Assembly: GCA_018814945.1 (NCBI GenBank)
Contig: JAHIYT010000183.1
Coordinates: 1-15,029 of the forward strand
Source: Patescibacteria group bacterium
GTDB taxonomy: Bacteria; Patescibacteriota; Gracilibacteria; UM-FILTER-43-11
Reading direction: 5' to 3'
Length of the DNA: 15,029 nucleotides
Both the position numbers and the translations under genes were made by a program. Positions 13,611 to 15,029 of the stretch are shown one piece after another. The notes under the pieces were generated by a model. That model saw only the letters and a list, made by a program, of their open reading frames with translations, was not told the origin of the DNA and did no database searches. The stretch's first letter is position 1. The number at the start of each line of letters is the position of its first letter.

Positions 13611-14993
13611 TCACGATAGTTTTTCAGCAAGATAGTCAGCCAGCTCATCAATTTTAATCCTATCCTGTTCCATAGTATCCCTATCTCTTACGGTAACAGA
13701 ACCATCTTCCAGTGAATCAAAGTCAAATGTTACACAATAAGGTGTACCTATTTCATCCTGCCTTCTGTAACGCTTACCGATAGAACCAGTGGTATCAAAA
13801 TCTGTACTAAAATTTGGTGCTAACTTTTCCCACACTTCTTTCGCATTATCTACTAATTTATTCATAAGTGGTAAAACTGCGACCTTAAACGGTGCAATGT
13901 TTTTATTTAACCTAAGAATCACTCTAGTTTCTTCATTGCCATCGGCATCTTTCACATTTTCTTCATCGTAAGCACTCAAAAGCACCATAAGAACGCTTCT
14001 GGTTAAGCCAAAAGTGGGTTCAATAACATGCGGGATGAATTTACTATTAGTTTCAGGGTCAAAATACCCCATATCCTTACCGGTTTTTTCCTGATGATTT
14101 TTTAAGTCGAAATCAGTTCTGTAAGCAAGACCATAAAGTTCCTTCCATCCAAATGGCGTTTCAAATTCAATATCTACGGTTCGTTTTGAATAATGCGAAA
14201 GCTCTTCTTTTCCGTGCTCACGAATCCTTGTCTTTTTGCTGTCAATGCCAACAACATCCAGCCACTTCTTCATTTCATCAAGCCAATAGTCAAAAGTCTT
14301 TTCCCACTCTTCCTCTTTAATAAAATATTCAAATTCCATTAAATCAAATTCAATTGTGCGAAAAATAAAATTACCAGGAGTAATCTCGTTTCTAAAACAT
14401 TTACCAACCTGAGCTATACCAAAAGGTATTTTTTTACGACTAGTTTCCAATATCTGTTTAAAGTCCACAAACATAGATTGGGCAAGCTCTCCACGCAAGA
14501 AAACTGGCTCACTATCTTTGGCCACAGGCCCTATAAAAGTCTGAAAAAGCAGATTAAAAACACGAGCTTCCGTAAAATTCACAGATCCACATTTAGGACA
14601 TTTAATCTTATTTGTCTTTATCAATTTATCCAGATCTTTTGGCTCCAGACCTTCAACCTTAATTCCCGGTACAGCATCTTCAATTAAATGATCAGCCCTA
14701 AAGCGCGCTTTACAATCCTTGCAATCAACCATGGCATCATTAAAAGAATCCACATGACCACTTGCTTCCCACACTTTTGGGTTCATTAATATAGCAGCAT
14801 CCAAACCAACCATATCAAGTCTCTTTTTTACGAAGAAGTCCCACCAGGCATCTTGAATATTCTTTTTTAACTCCACACCCATTGGGCCGTAATCCCAAGT
14901 ATTTGCAAGCCCACCATAAATCTCTGAGCCTGGGTACACAAAACCACGACGTTTACATAGGCTAACTACTTTTTCCATTAATCCATCATCCAT
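13611..14993 (-). CDS. glyS: Glycyl-tRNA synthetase, single-chain dimeric type
   Basis: Class II synthetase charging tRNA-Gly with glycine; the single-chain type, not the separate alpha and beta subunits. 460 residues, complete. Seen: FVYPGSEIYGGLANTWDYGPMG at the N-terminus, a four-cysteine zinc site made of CKDC (91-94) and CPKC (132-135), LRGELAQSMFVDFK, motif 2 with FRNEITP (200-206), IEFDLMEFEYF, motif 3 GLTRSVLMVLL (329-339), and the anticodon-binding domain (about 368-460) with VAVLPL, GSIGKRYRRQDEIGTPYCVT and TVRDRDTMEQ. ATG 14991-14993 is taken as the start; ATG six codons in (14978) would match some relatives equally well. It ends in TGA. Upstream is another copy of the 27-bp repeat arm; downstream is the heptamer array. 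Confidence 0.97.
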   Translation of the reverse strand: MDDGLMEKVVSLCKRRGFVYPGSEIYGGLANTWDYGPMGVELKKNIQDAWWDFFVKKRLDMVGLDAAILMNPKVWEASGHVDSFNDAMVDCKDCKARFRADHLIEDAVPGIKVEGLEPKDLDKLIKTNKIKCPKCGSVNFTEARVFNLLFQTFIGPVAKDSEPVFLRGELAQSMFVDFKQILETSRKKIPFGIAQVGKCFRNEITPGNFIFRTIEFDLMEFEYFIKEEEWEKTFDYWLDEMKKWLDVVGIDSKKTRIREHGKEELSHYSKRTVDIEFETPFGWKELYGLAYRTDFDLKNHQEKTGKDMGYFDPETNSKFIPHVIEPTFGLTRSVLMVLLSAYDEENVKDADGNEETRVILRLNKNIAPFKVAVLPLMNKLVDNAKEVWEKLAPNFSTDFDTTGSIGKRYRRQDEIGTPYCVTFDFDSLEDGSVTVRDRDTMEQDRIKIDELADYLAEKLS

Positions 14994-15002
14994 AATTACA
15001 AA

Positions 15003-15029
15003 ATTACAAGATTAGTTATTACAAGATTA
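15003..15029. repeat. Third copy of the ATTACAAGATTA repeat arm, runs off the window
   Basis: All 27 bases are identical to the reverse complement of 6650-6676, and 26 of 27 match 6579-6605. It lies just upstream of the glyS start. A partner arm would be expected beyond the right edge. Confidence 0.9.

Noticed and set aside
7065..14993. TGA recoded to glycine, as in Gracilibacteria
   Set aside because: rsmH ends in TGA within an ATGA overlap, glyS and the membrane protein also end in TGA at their natural C-termini, and no gene has an internal TGA.
1..15029. Insertion sequence or prophage
   Set aside because: No transposase, integrase or phage gene is present, and the genes are ordinary housekeeping genes.

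Overview
The window looks like a chromosome fragment of a low-GC bacterium, most likely from the candidate phyla radiation and perhaps Peregrinibacteria-like. This is an inference from three things: a small four-helix membrane protein with an 'LTWWD' motif, compact gene packing, and an S-layer-homology surface protein. TGA ends rsmH, glyS and the 122-residue membrane protein, so the standard bacterial code (table 11) applies, not the TGA=Gly code of Gracilibacteria. No gene has a convincing Shine-Dalgarno sequence at its start.

Layout. 1-2264 (+) is the 3' two thirds of carB, a CAD/CPS1-like carbamoyl-phosphate synthase large subunit, overlapping tail-to-tail with an aminotransferase. 2236-8021 (-) is a co-oriented run in the order rsmH, ftsL-like, alr, glutamate dehydrogenase, YqeY-like, aminotransferase. 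It joins cell-wall and division functions (16S rRNA methylation, divisome, D-alanine) to amino-acid nitrogen metabolism (glutamate dehydrogenase plus a PLP aminotransferase). 8072-8451 is a gene-free, AT-rich divergent region with a cluster of TTGTnTACAA-like dyads and a good promoter. 8452-10198 (+) is an M16 zinc peptidase gene broken by an in-frame TAA right at its active-site motif, then ndk. 10197-10270 is a bidirectional terminator. 10269-13034 (-) is a 921-residue secreted protein with three SLH repeats, an RlpA barrel and two CAP domains, and is probably a cell-surface wall-remodelling factor. 13179-13547 (+) is the four-helix membrane protein. 13611-14993 (-) is glycyl-tRNA synthetase.

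The most distinctive non-coding feature is a set of intergenic inverted repeats built from short AT-rich words, present in most gaps. One 27-bp arm occurs three times (6579, 6650, 15003), including two exact copies 8.3 kb apart. Another 28-bp arm occurs at 5443 and 8044. The other gaps hold a heptamer tandem array, a perfect 16-bp hairpin and an inverted repeat with predicted back-to-back promoters. No rRNA, tRNA, CRISPR array, insertion sequence or phage gene was seen.
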